Source of the DNA: Pseudomonadota bacterium | GTDB taxonomy: Bacteria; Pseudomonadota; Gammaproteobacteria; Burkholderiales; SCOH01 | Direction: 5' to 3' | DNA length: 16,069 bases | Assembly: GCA_030917985.1 (NCBI GenBank) | Contig: JAUPTR010000077.1 | Location: 1-16,069 of the forward strand | Shown: in pieces, positions 1 through 7,429 of the stretch | How the letters are laid out: every line of letters begins with the position of its first letter | Position numbering within the stretch: the stretch's first letter is position 1 | Notes under the pieces: model-generated | Told to the model about the DNA's origin: nothing | The model's database searches: none | Seen by the model: only the letters and a program-made list of their open reading frames with translations | Position numbers and translations under genes: made by a program

Positions 1-33
1 GGTGTGTGGGCGCTGGTGTTGTACGCACGTTGA
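1..33 (+). CDS. possible C-terminal tail of an upstream gene (partial)
   Basis: Frame 1 from the window edge reads GVWALVLYAR followed by TGA at 31-33. The short hydrophobic tail could be the end of a membrane protein that begins outside the window. The only support is the open frame and a good + strand terminator about 28 bases downstream (61-91). Ten codons cannot be identified, and this could be chance. Confidence 0.3.
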   Translation, partial: GVWALVLYAR

Positions 34-57
34 ATGCATACATCAGCCTTCTGCCAA

Positions 58-91
58 TAAAAAAGCGAGCCGCCAGGTGCTCGCTTTTTTT
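58..91. terminator. bidirectional rho-independent terminator
   Basis: A 10-bp stem pairs 61-70 with 79-88 around the 8-base loop 71-78. The GC core is GCGAGC/GCTCGC. A T-run follows on the + strand (85-91) and an A-run precedes it (59-64), so it has a U-tract in both directions. It lies just past the glnB stop on the minus strand and also after the possible + strand gene end at position 33. Confidence 0.85.
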
Positions 92-109
92 ATTTGCAGA
101 AGGTGAGAA

Positions 110-448
110 TCAGACTGCCTGTTCGTCGGTCTCGCCGGTGCGGATACGTACCACCTGTTCAACCGGCATCACGAAAATCTTGCCGTCACCGATCTTGCCG
201 GTGCGGGCGGCCTTGATGATGGCCTCGATGGCCGGCTCTACCTGTGCCTCGGTCACAACCAGCTCGAGTTTGACCTTGGGCAGAAAATCCACCACGTATT
301 CTGCTCCGCGATACAGTTCGGTGTGGCCTTTCTGGCGACCGAAACCCTTGACTTCAGTGACGGTCAGGCCGGTCACGCCGATTTCCGACAGTGCCTCGCG
401 TACTTCGTCGAGTTTGAAAGGCTTGATGACTGCTTCGATTTTTTTCAT
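110..448 (-). CDS. glnB: nitrogen regulatory protein P-II
   Basis: Cytoplasmic trimeric signal protein that reports 2-oxoglutarate, ATP/ADP and glutamine status to targets such as NtrB and glutamine synthetase adenylyltransferase. The 112 residues equal the usual family length. The T-loop reads YRGAEYVVDF, with the uridylylation tyrosine at residue 51, and the second P-II signature TGKIGDGKIF is near residues 83-92. The N-terminus MKKIEAVIKPFKLDEVREAL matches enterobacterial GlnB closely. The start is supported by AGGGGA about nine bases upstream. It lies 86 bases downstream of nadE on the same strand, so co-transcription is likely. GlnK is possible by family, but no amtB is adjacent, which favours GlnB. 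Confidence 0.96.
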   Translation of the reverse strand: MKKIEAVIKPFKLDEVREALSEIGVTGLTVTEVKGFGRQKGHTELYRGAEYVVDFLPKVKLELVVTEAQVEPAIEAIIKAARTGKIGDGKIFVMPVEQVVRIRTGETDEQAV

Positions 449-483
449 GGCCGGTTCCCCTGAAACGCATTTTCAACCGCCGG

Positions 484-512
484 AGTATAGCTGCTTGTGC
501 CCGCGCCGCAAA
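484..512 (-). promoter_or_regulatory. candidate glnB promoter in the nadE-glnB gap
   Basis: Read on the minus strand, TATACT (484-489) lies 17 bases after TTTGCG (507-512). The -10 matches 5/6 of the sigma-70 consensus and the -35 only 3/6. It would let glnB be transcribed independently of nadE. No sigma-54 element (GG-N10-GC with consensus flanks) was noticed here. Confidence 0.3.
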
Positions 513-534
513 CCGCAGCGCGGATTTGGGCCGA

Positions 535-2139
535 CTACAGTCCGTTCGGATATTGACTTGTTATCGGATAACGCCAGTCCTTGCCAAAGCCGCGCGGCGT
601 GATTCTCACCCCCACCGGTGCCTGACGTCGCTTGTATTCGTTGATTTTGATCAGCTTGACCACACGCTTGACATCAGCCTCGGCAAAGCCCGCCTGAATG
701 ATTTCTGCGACCGATTTGTTTTCCTCGACGTAGGCCATCATGATTGCGTCCAGCACATCGTAAGGTGGCAGCGAATCCTGATCGGTCTGATCGGGGCGCA
801 GCTCGGCTGATGGCGGGCGGGTGATGATGCGTTCCGGAATAACCCTGCCAACCGAGTTGCGGTAGTTGGAAAGGCGGTACACCAGTGTTTTTGCAACGTC
901 CTTGAGCACCGCAAAGCCACCGGCCATGTCGCCATACAGCGTGGCATAACCAACAGTCATCTCCGATTTGTTGCCGGTGGTCAACACCACGCGGCCGCTC
1001 TTGTTGGACATGGCCATCAGCAGCGTGCCGCGTACCCGTGCCTGGATGTTCTCTTCAGTGGTATCAACCGGCAGCCCGGCGAACTCGCCAGACAGTGCGT
1101 GCAGAAAGCTGTCGAAAACCGGCTTGATCGGGATTTCGCTATAGTGGCAACCAAGGATATTGATCATTTCGCGCGAATCGTTGACGCTGATGTCGGCGGT
1201 GTATTGTGACGGCATCATCACCGCATGTACCCGGTCAGGGCCGAGGGCATCCACTGCAATGGCCAGTGTCAGTGCCGAATCGATGCCGCCAGACAGACCC
1301 AGCAGCACACCCTTGAAGCCATTCTTGGCGACGTAATCGCGGACACCCACGCACAGTGCCTGGTACACCGCTTGTTCCACGCCCATCGGTGGCTGGGTGG
1401 CGGCTGCCAGCCAGTTTCCATGCTGGAACTGGTGCAGGCTCAATACATCGTCAAAATGCGGCAGTTCGGCGGCAATGTCGCCATTGGCATTCATCAGGAA
1501 CGAGCCGCCATCGAATACCAGCTCATCCTGCCCGCCGGTGAGGTTGCAATAGGCAATCGGCAGTCCGGTTTCCTGCACCCGCTGGCGAATCACGCCAACC
1601 CGGCGTTTTTGTTTGTCGATATGGAATGGTGATGCATTCGGCACCACCAGCAGTTCCGCGCCGGCATGTTTGGCCAGCATGGCTGCCTGCGGCTGCCACA
1701 CGTCTTCGCAAATGGCAATCCCAACCTTGAGCCCGGCGATTTCGACCACACAGGCATGGCTGCCCGATTCGAAATAACGTTTTTCGTCGAACACTTCATT
1801 ATTCGGCAGCGAAATCTTGCGGTAAGTGGCGATGATTTTGCCATTACGCACGATTGATGCTGCGTTGTAGCGCTTGCCGCGCTCCTGCAGCGGATAACTG
1901 ACCAGCACGGCGATGCCATGTGTTTCGGCAGCGATGCGGATGACCTGGCTGGCGCAATCGACATAAAATGCCGGGCGCAGCAACAGGTCTTCCGGCGGAT
2001 ATCCGCACAGCGAAAATTCCGGGGTCAGCAGCAGGTCCGCACCCTGTTCGCGGGCGCGGTGGATGTATTCGATAATCTTGTCGGCATTGCCGGCCAGATC
2101 GCCGACAGTAGGATTAAATTGCGCGATGGCGAGTTTCAT
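535..2139 (-). CDS. nadE: glutamine-dependent NAD+ synthetase
   Basis: Final step of NAD biosynthesis: amidation of nicotinic acid adenine dinucleotide using ATP and glutamine, in the cytoplasm. The 534-residue protein has two domains. The N-terminal nitrilase-type glutaminase (about 1-250) shows the catalytic triad E41 (LLTPEFSLCGYPPED), K108 (TYRKISLP) and C144 (AICEDVW). The C-terminal synthetase (about 255-534) has the PP-loop SGGIDS at 283-288. The length fits the bacterial two-domain form rather than the short ammonia-dependent one. GGAG lies about seven bases before the ATG. It is the upstream member of a probable nadE-glnB unit, and a TATAAT is found 41 bases before the start codon. 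Confidence 0.96.
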   Translation of the reverse strand: MKLAIAQFNPTVGDLAGNADKIIEYIHRAREQGADLLLTPEFSLCGYPPEDLLLRPAFYVDCASQVIRIAAETHGIAVLVSYPLQERGKRYNAASIVRNGKIIATYRKISLPNNEVFDEKRYFESGSHACVVEIAGLKVGIAICEDVWQPQAAMLAKHAGAELLVVPNASPFHIDKQKRRVGVIRQRVQETGLPIAYCNLTGGQDELVFDGGSFLMNANGDIAAELPHFDDVLSLHQFQHGNWLAAATQPPMGVEQAVYQALCVGVRDYVAKNGFKGVLLGLSGGIDSALTLAIAVDALGPDRVHAVMMPSQYTADISVNDSREMINILGCHYSEIPIKPVFDSFLHALSGEFAGLPVDTTEENIQARVRGTLLMAMSNKSGRVVLTTGNKSEMTVGYATLYGDMAGGFAVLKDVAKTLVYRLSNYRNSVGRVIPERIITRPPSAELRPDQTDQDSLPPYDVLDAIMMAYVEENKSVAEIIQAGFAEADVKRVVKLIKINEYKRRQAPVGVRITPRGFGKDWRYPITSQYPNGL

Positions 2140-2180
2140 TGCTACTCCAAGGGGGTGGATTGGAACACCCGATGTCGCAG

Positions 2181-2209
2181 ATTATACCGTGCTGCGCGGG
2201 CAGCGTGAT
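2181..2209 (-). promoter_or_regulatory. candidate nadE promoter
   Basis: On the minus strand a perfect -10 TATAAT (2181-2186) sits 41 bases before the nadE ATG. At 17-base spacing the -35 position (2204-2209) reads ATCACG, only 3/6 to consensus, so the assignment rests on the -10 and its position. Confidence 0.5.
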
Positions 2210-2315
2210 GCTGCAGCGGGCTGCATGCTGGCGGCAGGGGTGTGTGCTGAAACAAGCAAAGCAATAAGCGCGCCAAACGCTGTTAAGCTCTGCTGGCGGG
2301 ATGCTGATAAAGTGC

Positions 2316-2344
2316 TTGCGGAAGCGGGCAATATTTTTTATGCT
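2316..2344 (+). promoter_or_regulatory. weak candidate promoter for the SCP2 gene
   Basis: TTGCGG (2316-2321) and TATGCT (2339-2344) are separated by 17 bases. Neither box is strong. If used, transcription would begin near 2351, directly at the palindrome 2354-2369, a position suited to repression. Confidence 0.25.
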
Positions 2345-2353
2345 TGCTGTCAA

Positions 2354-2369
2354 TCAAACACTTGTTTGA
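2354..2369. promoter_or_regulatory. PsrA-like operator palindrome
   Basis: TCAAACACTTGTTTGA is a perfect inverted repeat with 7-base arms and a 2-base centre. It fits the known PsrA (TetR-family, fatty-acid-responsive) consensus G/CAAAC-N2-4-GTTTG/C as CAAAC-N4-GTTTG. It lies 96 bases before the start of the SCP2 gene. The regulator itself is not in the window, so the assignment is inferred from the motif and the lipid theme of the gene. Confidence 0.45.
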
Positions 2370-2464
2370 ATTTCGGCTGGGCAAATCACCCGGCTTTTGA
2401 TCGGTTTCCGTGGTGCCGCATGGCCAGCCACGGGAGCGTTACTAATCAAGTAGGGGAGATATCC

Positions 2465-2797
2465 ATGTCGCTGCCGCAAAATGTTGCTGAATTGTTCGCC
2501 GGTATGCCGGCCCGTCTGAAAGCCGCTGAAGCTGCTGATAAAAACAGCGTGTTCCACTTCGATCTGTCGGGTGAAGACGGTGGTCAGTACACGGTTAAGG
2601 TAGAAGGTGGCGCCTGTACCATCGAATCCGGTCTGAATGGCGAAGCCAAATGTGCTGTTAGCGCAACTGCCGCTGATTTCATGGACATTGAACTGGGCAA
2701 GCTGCGCCCGGAAATGGCATTCATGATGGGCAAGATCAAGATTTCCAACCTGCCGGAAATGATGACCTTCATGCAGCTGTTCACCAAGCTGGCCTGA
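2465..2797 (+). CDS. SCP2 sterol-binding domain protein
   Basis: A 110-residue single-domain cytosolic protein of the SCP2/sterol carrier family, whose fold binds acyl chains or other lipids in a hydrophobic tunnel. Features seen: an N-terminal helix (FAGMPARLKAA), a strand pair around GQYTVKVEGG, and the typical C-terminal part DFMDIELGKLRPEMAFMMGK followed by IKISNLPEMMTFMQLF. No signal peptide or membrane segment. The start is chosen at 2465 because GGGGAG lies just upstream and homologous sequence begins there, although the frame is open back to 2063. It is monocistronic and convergent with phaB. The precise ligand in bacteria is not known, so no enzyme role is claimed. Confidence 0.88.
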   Translation: MSLPQNVAELFAGMPARLKAAEAADKNSVFHFDLSGEDGGQYTVKVEGGACTIESGLNGEAKCAVSATAADFMDIELGKLRPEMAFMMGKIKISNLPEMMTFMQLFTKLA

Positions 2798-2830
2798 TAC
2801 TGTCTTGCCTGGTGCGCACACCGGGGGACA

Positions 2831-2865
2831 AACAAAAAACGCACCTTCCGGGTGCGTTTTTTGTT
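2831..2865. terminator. bidirectional terminator between SCP2 gene and phaB
   Basis: A perfect 15-bp stem pairs 2831-2845 with 2851-2865 around the loop TTCCG. The core is CGCACC/GGTGCG, flanked by A-rich and T-rich arms, so each strand gives a GC stem followed by a U-rich tract. It lies between two convergent stop codons and should serve both genes. Confidence 0.9.
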
Positions 2866-2891
2866 CTGGCTCCGATGATCAGCAATGGTAT

Positions 2892-3629
2892 TCAGCACAT
2901 GTGCTGTCCACCGTTCATCGCAATATTGGCACCAGTCATGAAGCTTGCGTCGTCAGATGCAATGAATGCCACCAGTGCGGCAATCTCTTCCGGCTTGCCC
3001 AGCCTGCCAACCGGAATGCCGGCAATGATCTGGTTGCGTACTTCCTCTTTGACTGCCATCACCATTTCCGTACCAATATATCCGGGCGAGATGGTGTTGA
3101 CCGTGATGCCTTTTTTCGCCACTTCCTGTGCCAGCGCCATGCTGAAGCCATGCACCCCGGCTTTGGCCGCCGAATAATTGGTCTGGCCGAACTGGCCTTT
3201 CTGGCCGTTGATGGACGAGATGTTGATCACGCGTCCCCAGTTGGCCTCACACATATCGTCCAGCACCTGACGGGTGACATTGAACACACTGTCCAGATTG
3301 GTGCGCAAGACATCATCCCAAGCTGATTTTTCCATCTTCTGCATACGCCCATCACGCGTAATGCCAGCGTTGTTGACGAGAATGCCAACCGGGCCAAGCT
3401 CATCCCGCACCCGCTTGACCATGGAGGCGCATGAGTCAAAATTGCTGACGTCACACTGGTAGGTTGCAATATCAAAACCCTGTTCACGCATTCTGGCTTG
3501 CCAGTCTGCATGTTTGCCCGGCGTGCTGTAGGTGGTGACCACCCGATGCCCTGCCTCGGCCAGACGTTTGCAGATTGCTGTGCCAATGCCGCCCATACCG
3601 CCAGTTACCAACGCAATTTTCTGTGTCAT
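2892..3629 (-). CDS. phaB: acetoacetyl-CoA reductase
   Basis: NADPH-dependent reduction of acetoacetyl-CoA to (R)-3-hydroxybutyryl-CoA, the second step of polyhydroxybutyrate synthesis, in the cytoplasm. It is a 245-residue short-chain dehydrogenase with the cofactor motif TGGMGGIG (9-16), NNAGITRD (86-93), and catalytic S139, Y152 and K156 (NYSAAK). The stretch INGQKGQFGQTNYSAAKAG and the ending NGGQHMC closely follow Ralstonia PhaB, which separates it from FabG. AAGGAG lies about six bases before the ATG. No phaA or phaC is adjacent, so the PHB genes are scattered here. A 495-base gene-free stretch lies upstream. Confidence 0.93.
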   Translation of the reverse strand: MTQKIALVTGGMGGIGTAICKRLAEAGHRVVTTYSTPGKHADWQARMREQGFDIATYQCDVSNFDSCASMVKRVRDELGPVGILVNNAGITRDGRMQKMEKSAWDDVLRTNLDSVFNVTRQVLDDMCEANWGRVINISSINGQKGQFGQTNYSAAKAGVHGFSMALAQEVAKKGITVNTISPGYIGTEMVMAVKEEVRNQIIAGIPVGRLGKPEEIAALVAFIASDDASFMTGANIAMNGGQHMC

Positions 3630-4124
3630 TGTTGTCTCCTTTGTAGAAAGCTTCTGTTGTTGCCGCTTTGCCGGCTGTTTAGCGTTGCGCAGTCAGGCCT
3701 TGAAACAAAGCGGCGAAATTAGCAGGGCTTCATTACATTTTTTTTATGATTTAACGAATCGCCCAGAGCGTCTGTTAGCCATTTGTGCTTGTCTGTTGAT
3801 CCCGGTTCAGCCCAGGATCAGGCTGGCAGGCTGTCGGACGTGATACTGATCTGCTGAGCCAGCGGAAGACACGATCCATTTATGCCAGTTTTGTCATCCG
3901 GCTCGTCATGATCAATCAAGCCCGAAACGCTGCCGACAGGCCATACGGTTTTTCCCGTAGATTGTTGTTCTGTATGAGATCAGCATAGCAATTATGGCGT
4001 TTTGCCGGCTTGCCCCAAATCAACTTGTTTCGATATCGATACGGGGCTGAGGTATGGTTTTATCGGCCAGCCTGAACGGCTTGCCCGGCTATAATGACTG
4101 CTCGATTCAAGCGCGAGCCTGCCG
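3630..4124. other. divergent intergenic region phaB / hpt (495 bases)
   Basis: No convincing coding frame: the small frames at its left edge are read-through of the phaB start region. It contains a 9-bp inverted repeat in the phaB leader (GCCGCTTTG at 3662-3670, CAAAGCGGC at 3706-3714), an eight-base T-run (3738-3745), the palindrome CGATATCG (4031-4038) and the hpt -10 box (4090-4095). No tRNA or known RNA was recognised. Confidence 0.65.
4090..4095 (+). promoter_or_regulatory. candidate promoter -10 box for hpt-kinase unit
   Basis: Perfect TATAAT 29 bases before the hpt ATG. No good -35 is visible at 16-18 base spacing, so this may be activator-dependent or not the true promoter. Confidence 0.5.
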
Positions 4125-4478
4125 ATGGACGAAATGGACCTGAATGTAGCCACTGCACTGGATGCGGTTGGCGGAGACGATGAACTGCTGGCGCAGGTGA
4201 TGCAGGTATTCATCGATACGGCTCCACCCCTTTGGCAGGCGTTGGCAAGCCCCGATATCGGCGATGCCGACGCGCAGCAGATTGCGCATCGGCTCAAGGG
4301 TGGCGCAGGTAGTATTGGTGCGCAACGTCTGGCAAATTGCGTGGCTGATATCGAGAAAATCATCAGGCAAGGGCAGGGCGCAGGTTGGCGGCACTTGCAG
4401 CCACAATTGCTGCAGTTGGGCGAACAGGTGCAGGTATGCGTCCGCGGTTATTTGTCAAAGCGCTTAAAACGGGCTTAA
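4125..4478 (+). CDS. HPt domain protein (histidine phosphotransfer)
   Basis: A 117-residue single HPt domain, normally a four-helix cytosolic carrier that shuttles phosphate between receiver domains in a phosphorelay. The phospho-acceptor motif AHRLKGGAGSIGA is present with the histidine at residue 55, close to the family pattern AHxLKGxxxxxG. There are no membrane segments. The start at 4125 has a poor ribosome-binding site, and the nearby ATG at 4134 is a possible alternative. It is followed 42 bases later by a histidine kinase on the same strand and probably shares its transcript. No response regulator or receiver domain is encoded within the window, so its partners are unknown. Confidence 0.85.
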   Translation: MDEMDLNVATALDAVGGDDELLAQVMQVFIDTAPPLWQALASPDIGDADAQQIAHRLKGGAGSIGAQRLANCVADIEKIIRQGQGAGWRHLQPQLLQLGEQVQVCVRGYLSKRLKRA

Positions 4479-4520
4479 ATTGAGGCGGGGCGTGCTATCC
4501 ATGCAGCCAAGGAGAACCTT

Positions 4521-6401
4521 ATGAATATGACAGTACGGCGTGCGATCGTACTGGCGGTAATTGTTGGCTTGCTGATTCCTTCGGCAATCATCGGCTTTTT
4601 CACGCTGCAGGGGCAACGTGATGCATTGACCGAGCAACTGAAGAAGGATCACGTGCGCCTGACCGACATCCTGGTGCTGGGTATGCAGGAGCCTTTGTGG
4701 AATCTCAGTGCTGACGCGGGCATGCCCTTGCTGAATTCCATCATGGATGATGACCGGGTGGTGCGGGTGATGGTGACCGACCCCGCTCTGGGCGTGTTTC
4801 TGCAGGCCGAAAGGCCGGAGCGCCGCCGTGGCCAGTTATTTCAGCAGCGCAAGACCGTGGTGTACCAGGGCAGCGAAATCGGCCAGGTGATGGTGGAAAT
4901 GGACAGCGGCATGCTGGAAGCAATGTTGGCCAATGACCGCAACAAATTGCTGCTTACGCTTGCCGGACAGCTGCTGGTCAGCCTGGCGCTGATCGTGGTG
5001 CTGATGCAGGCACGTATCGTGCGGCCGCTGTTGCGCCTGATTCAGGATTCACAGCGGCTCGCCTTGCGCGAACTGGATCAGCCCTTCGTCTGGGCGGCGC
5101 GTGATGAGATGGGGGCACTCGGCCGCAGTCTGGAAACCACCCGCCAATCCTTGCAAACCCTGTTCGGCGAGCTGGAAAACAAGAATCGTGCGCTGGAGAG
5201 CGATATTGCCGTGCGCAAGCAGGTGGAAAACCAGTTGCGCGTCAGTGAAGAACGTTACCGGCGTCTGGTTGAATCCACCCGCGTGATTCCGTGGGAAGCG
5301 CAGGCCGGCACCTGGCGTTTCAGCTATGTCGGCCCACAGGCGGAAACCCTGCTTGGGTATCCCTTGTCGATGTGGTATCAGGAAGGCTTCCTGACCAGCT
5401 ATCTGCACCCGGAATACCGCCATCTTGCCTACCAGATCTTCGGCGACAGCCAGCCGGATCAGGCCGAGCGCGAGTTCGAATGCAAGCTGCTGGCTGCCGA
5501 TGGCCGCAGTGTCTGGGTTTCCATGCTGGCTTCGGTGTTGCAGGGCAAAGGCGGGGAGCGTTACCTGCAGGGCTATTTCATCGATGTTACCAGCCGCAAG
5601 AAAGTGGAAGAGGAGCTGATCCACTATCGCAGCCACCTGGAAGATCTGGTGCAGGCGCGTACTGCTGAGCTGGCATCGGCCAACAATGAGCTGCAGGCGT
5701 TCAGTTATTCCGTGTCGCACGATTTGCGTGCGCCGCTGCGCACCGTTGATGGCTTTGGTCAGGCACTGATCGAGGATTACGCCGACAAGCTCGACGAGCA
5801 GGGGCGCGACTATATCAACCGGATGCGTCGTGCCACCCAGCGCATGGGGGAGCTGATCGACACGCTGCTGAATCTGGCACGCCTGGCCAGAAGCGAGATG
5901 CATTGCGAAATTCTCAGCCTGTCTTTGCTGGTGCAGACCATTCTCGAAGAACTGCGCCTGAATGAGCCGGAGCGCAATGTCAAAGTGATTGTGGCGCCGG
6001 ATGTGTTTGTGCACGCCGATGGCAAGCTGCTGCGGTCAGCGGTGTATAACCTGATTTCCAATGCCTGGAAATTTACCGCCAAAACCGAAAGCCCGTGTAT
6101 CGAGTTTGGCGTGAAAGACAGTGCCGGCAATCCGGTTTATTTCATTCGTGACAATGGTGCCGGCTTCGACATGTCGCTCTCCGGCAAGCTGTTCGGTGCC
6201 TTCCAGCGTCTGCACACCGTGCACGAGTTTGAAGGGGTTGGCGTAGGGCTGGCAACGGCACAGCGCATTATTCATCGTCATCGTGGCGAAATCTGGGCCG
6301 AGGCAGAGCCTGGCAAGGGTGCAACCTTCTTCTTCACGCTCGGTACCAGTTCCGAGTCGATGGAAAACGGCGAGCCTGCAGTGCCGGATACTCCCGCATA
6401 G
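4521..6401 (+). CDS. membrane PAS-containing sensor histidine kinase
   Basis: A 626-residue two-component sensor kinase in the inner membrane. Order: membrane segment about 7-28, periplasmic sensor region about 29-140, second membrane segment about 142-164, HAMP-like linker about 165-215, coiled coil 215-245, PAS plus PAC about 243-360, then HisKA with H400 in YSVSHDLRAPLRTVDGF. The ATPase domain has the N-box NLISNAWKFT (510-519), G1 DNGAGFD (544-550) and G2 GVGVGLATA (572-580). The kinase core resembles the phytochrome/Cph1-type group. There is no attached receiver domain. AAGGAGA precedes the ATG. It follows the HPt gene closely and is ended by a strong terminator. The ligand is not predictable from sequence. 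Confidence 0.92.
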   Translation: MNMTVRRAIVLAVIVGLLIPSAIIGFFTLQGQRDALTEQLKKDHVRLTDILVLGMQEPLWNLSADAGMPLLNSIMDDDRVVRVMVTDPALGVFLQAERPERRRGQLFQQRKTVVYQGSEIGQVMVEMDSGMLEAMLANDRNKLLLTLAGQLLVSLALIVVLMQARIVRPLLRLIQDSQRLALRELDQPFVWAARDEMGALGRSLETTRQSLQTLFGELENKNRALESDIAVRKQVENQLRVSEERYRRLVESTRVIPWEAQAGTWRFSYVGPQAETLLGYPLSMWYQEGFLTSYLHPEYRHLAYQIFGDSQPDQAEREFECKLLAADGRSVWVSMLASVLQGKGGERYLQGYFIDVTSRKKVEEELIHYRSHLEDLVQARTAELASANNELQAFSYSVSHDLRAPLRTVDGFGQALIEDYADKLDEQGRDYINRMRRATQRMGELIDTLLNLARLARSEMHCEILSLSLLVQTILEELRLNEPERNVKVIVAPDVFVHADGKLLRSAVYNLISNAWKFTAKTESPCIEFGVKDSAGNPVYFIRDNGAGFDMSLSGKLFGAFQRLHTVHEFEGVGVGLATAQRIIHRHRGEIWAEAEPGKGATFFFTLGTSSESMENGEPAVPDTPA

Positions 6402-6429
6402 GCGCTCAGCGCATTCGGCGGATGCAACT

Positions 6430-6465
6430 AAAAAAAGCAGCAGGGATAACCTGCTGCTTTTTTTT
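6430..6465. terminator. bidirectional terminator between kinase and prmB
   Basis: The stem GCAGCAGG (6437-6444) pairs with CCTGCTGC (6450-6457) around a 5-base loop, with seven A before it and eight T after it. It sits between two convergent genes, and both strands have a usable U-tract. Confidence 0.92.
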
Positions 6466-6482
6466 CGGGCGCCTTTGTCTGT

Positions 6483-7379
6483 TTAGCAGACCAGTTGCTC
6501 CATCTGCAGCATGAACACAAAACCATCGCCACCGCTGGTTTCCAGCCAGGTGAATGGCAGTTCGGGGAAGGCCGCTTCCAGTTCTTCGCGGTTATGGCCG
6601 ATTTCGACAATCAGCAGGCCGTGCGGGGTGAGGAAGCGCGGCGCTGCGGCGATGATTTCACGTACCGCGTCCAGTCCATCGTCGCCTGATGCCAGCGCCA
6701 GCTCTGGCTCTGCCAGATATTCCGGCGGCAGTTCCTGCATCGACGGCGCGTTGACGTAGGGTGGATTACTGATGATCAGGTCATACTGCCGACCGGCCAG
6801 CTGGGAATACAGATCCGACTGGATCAGTTCGATGCGTTCTTGCAGGCCGTAGTCGTCCACATTGCGCTGCGCCACTTCCAGTGCTTCTGGCGACAGATCG
6901 ACGGCATCCACGCTGGCATCGGGGAAAGCTTCCGCCATCAGGATCGCCAGACAGCCCGAGCCGGTGCACATATCGAGCGCAGTGTGTACCAGTTCCGGAT
7001 ATTCCACCCATGGTAGCAACTGTTCACGCAGCAGTTCCGAAATGAACGAGCGCGGCACGATCACCCGCTCGTCAACGTAAAAACGATATTCGCCGAGCCA
7101 GGCTTCCTTGGTCAGATAAGCCGCCGGTTTACGGGTTTCCACGCGGCTGCGCAAAATGTCGATCACTGCGTGGATTTCCTGTGGCAACAGGCGGGCATCG
7201 AGAAACGGTTCGAGGCGATCGACCGGCAACTTGAGCGTGTGCAGGATCAGATAAGCCGCTTCGTCGTAGGCATTTTGCGTGCCGTGGCCATAAAACAGGC
7301 TTGCCTCTTCAAAGCGGCTGACGGCAAAACGCAGCAGGTCGCGTACGGTTAACAGGTGTTGCGGGGCGTGTTCAAACAT
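6483..7379 (-). CDS. prmB: ribosomal protein L3 glutamine N5-methyltransferase
   Basis: SAM-dependent methylation of a glutamine in ribosomal protein uL3 during 50S assembly. It shows the PrmB N-terminal pattern SLFYGHGTQNAYDEAAYLIL (27-46), VIVPRSFISELL, the SAM-binding motif DMCTGSGCLAI (136-146) and the catalytic NPPY (205-208). The FYGHGT segment favours PrmB over PrmC. The frame could begin two codons earlier at 7385, but GGAG would then lie one base from the ATG. From the ATG at 7379 the spacing is seven bases, so 7379 is preferred (298 residues). The gap from the upstream eamA stop is 24 bases, and a TATAAT overlaps that stop. Confidence 0.95.
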   Translation of the reverse strand: MFEHAPQHLLTVRDLLRFAVSRFEEASLFYGHGTQNAYDEAAYLILHTLKLPVDRLEPFLDARLLPQEIHAVIDILRSRVETRKPAAYLTKEAWLGEYRFYVDERVIVPRSFISELLREQLLPWVEYPELVHTALDMCTGSGCLAILMAEAFPDASVDAVDLSPEALEVAQRNVDDYGLQERIELIQSDLYSQLAGRQYDLIISNPPYVNAPSMQELPPEYLAEPELALASGDDGLDAVREIIAAAPRFLTPHGLLIVEIGHNREELEAAFPELPFTWLETSGGDGFVFMLQMEQLVC

Positions 7380-7402
7380 GGGCATTCTCCAGGAGTGGCG
7401 CG

Positions 7403-7429
7403 ATTATACCTTGCCCCTGTTGTTGGCAA
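7403..7429 (-). promoter_or_regulatory. candidate prmB promoter overlapping the eamA stop
   Basis: On the minus strand TATAAT (7403-7408) follows TTGCCA (7424-7429) with a 15-base spacer. The -10 contains the TAA stop of eamA. A transcript would have a leader of roughly 15-20 bases before the preferred prmB ATG. The short spacer weakens the call. Confidence 0.4.

Larger units (their letters stand above)
2140..2464. other. divergent intergenic region nadE / SCP2 gene (325 bases)
   Basis: Gene-free gap between two divergent genes. It holds the nadE promoter candidate (2181-2209), a weak promoter candidate for the SCP2 gene (2316-2344), a 16-base palindrome (2354-2369) and the SCP2 ribosome-binding site. 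The open frame running through it from 2063 has no start with a ribosome-binding site before 2465. No RNA gene was recognised. Confidence 0.7.

Noticed and set aside
6..602. 198-codon plus-strand open frame over glnB
   Set aside because: It crosses a terminator and is antisense to the glnB gene; its translation is Ser/Thr-rich and not protein-like.
2063..2464. N-terminal extension of the SCP2 protein
   Set aside because: The frame is open, but it overlaps the nadE start, the promoter region and the palindrome, while 2465 has a strong ribosome-binding site.
5049..6014. 321-codon minus-strand open frame inside the kinase gene
   Set aside because: It is antisense to conserved PAS and HisKA domains and shows the composition expected of a mirror frame.
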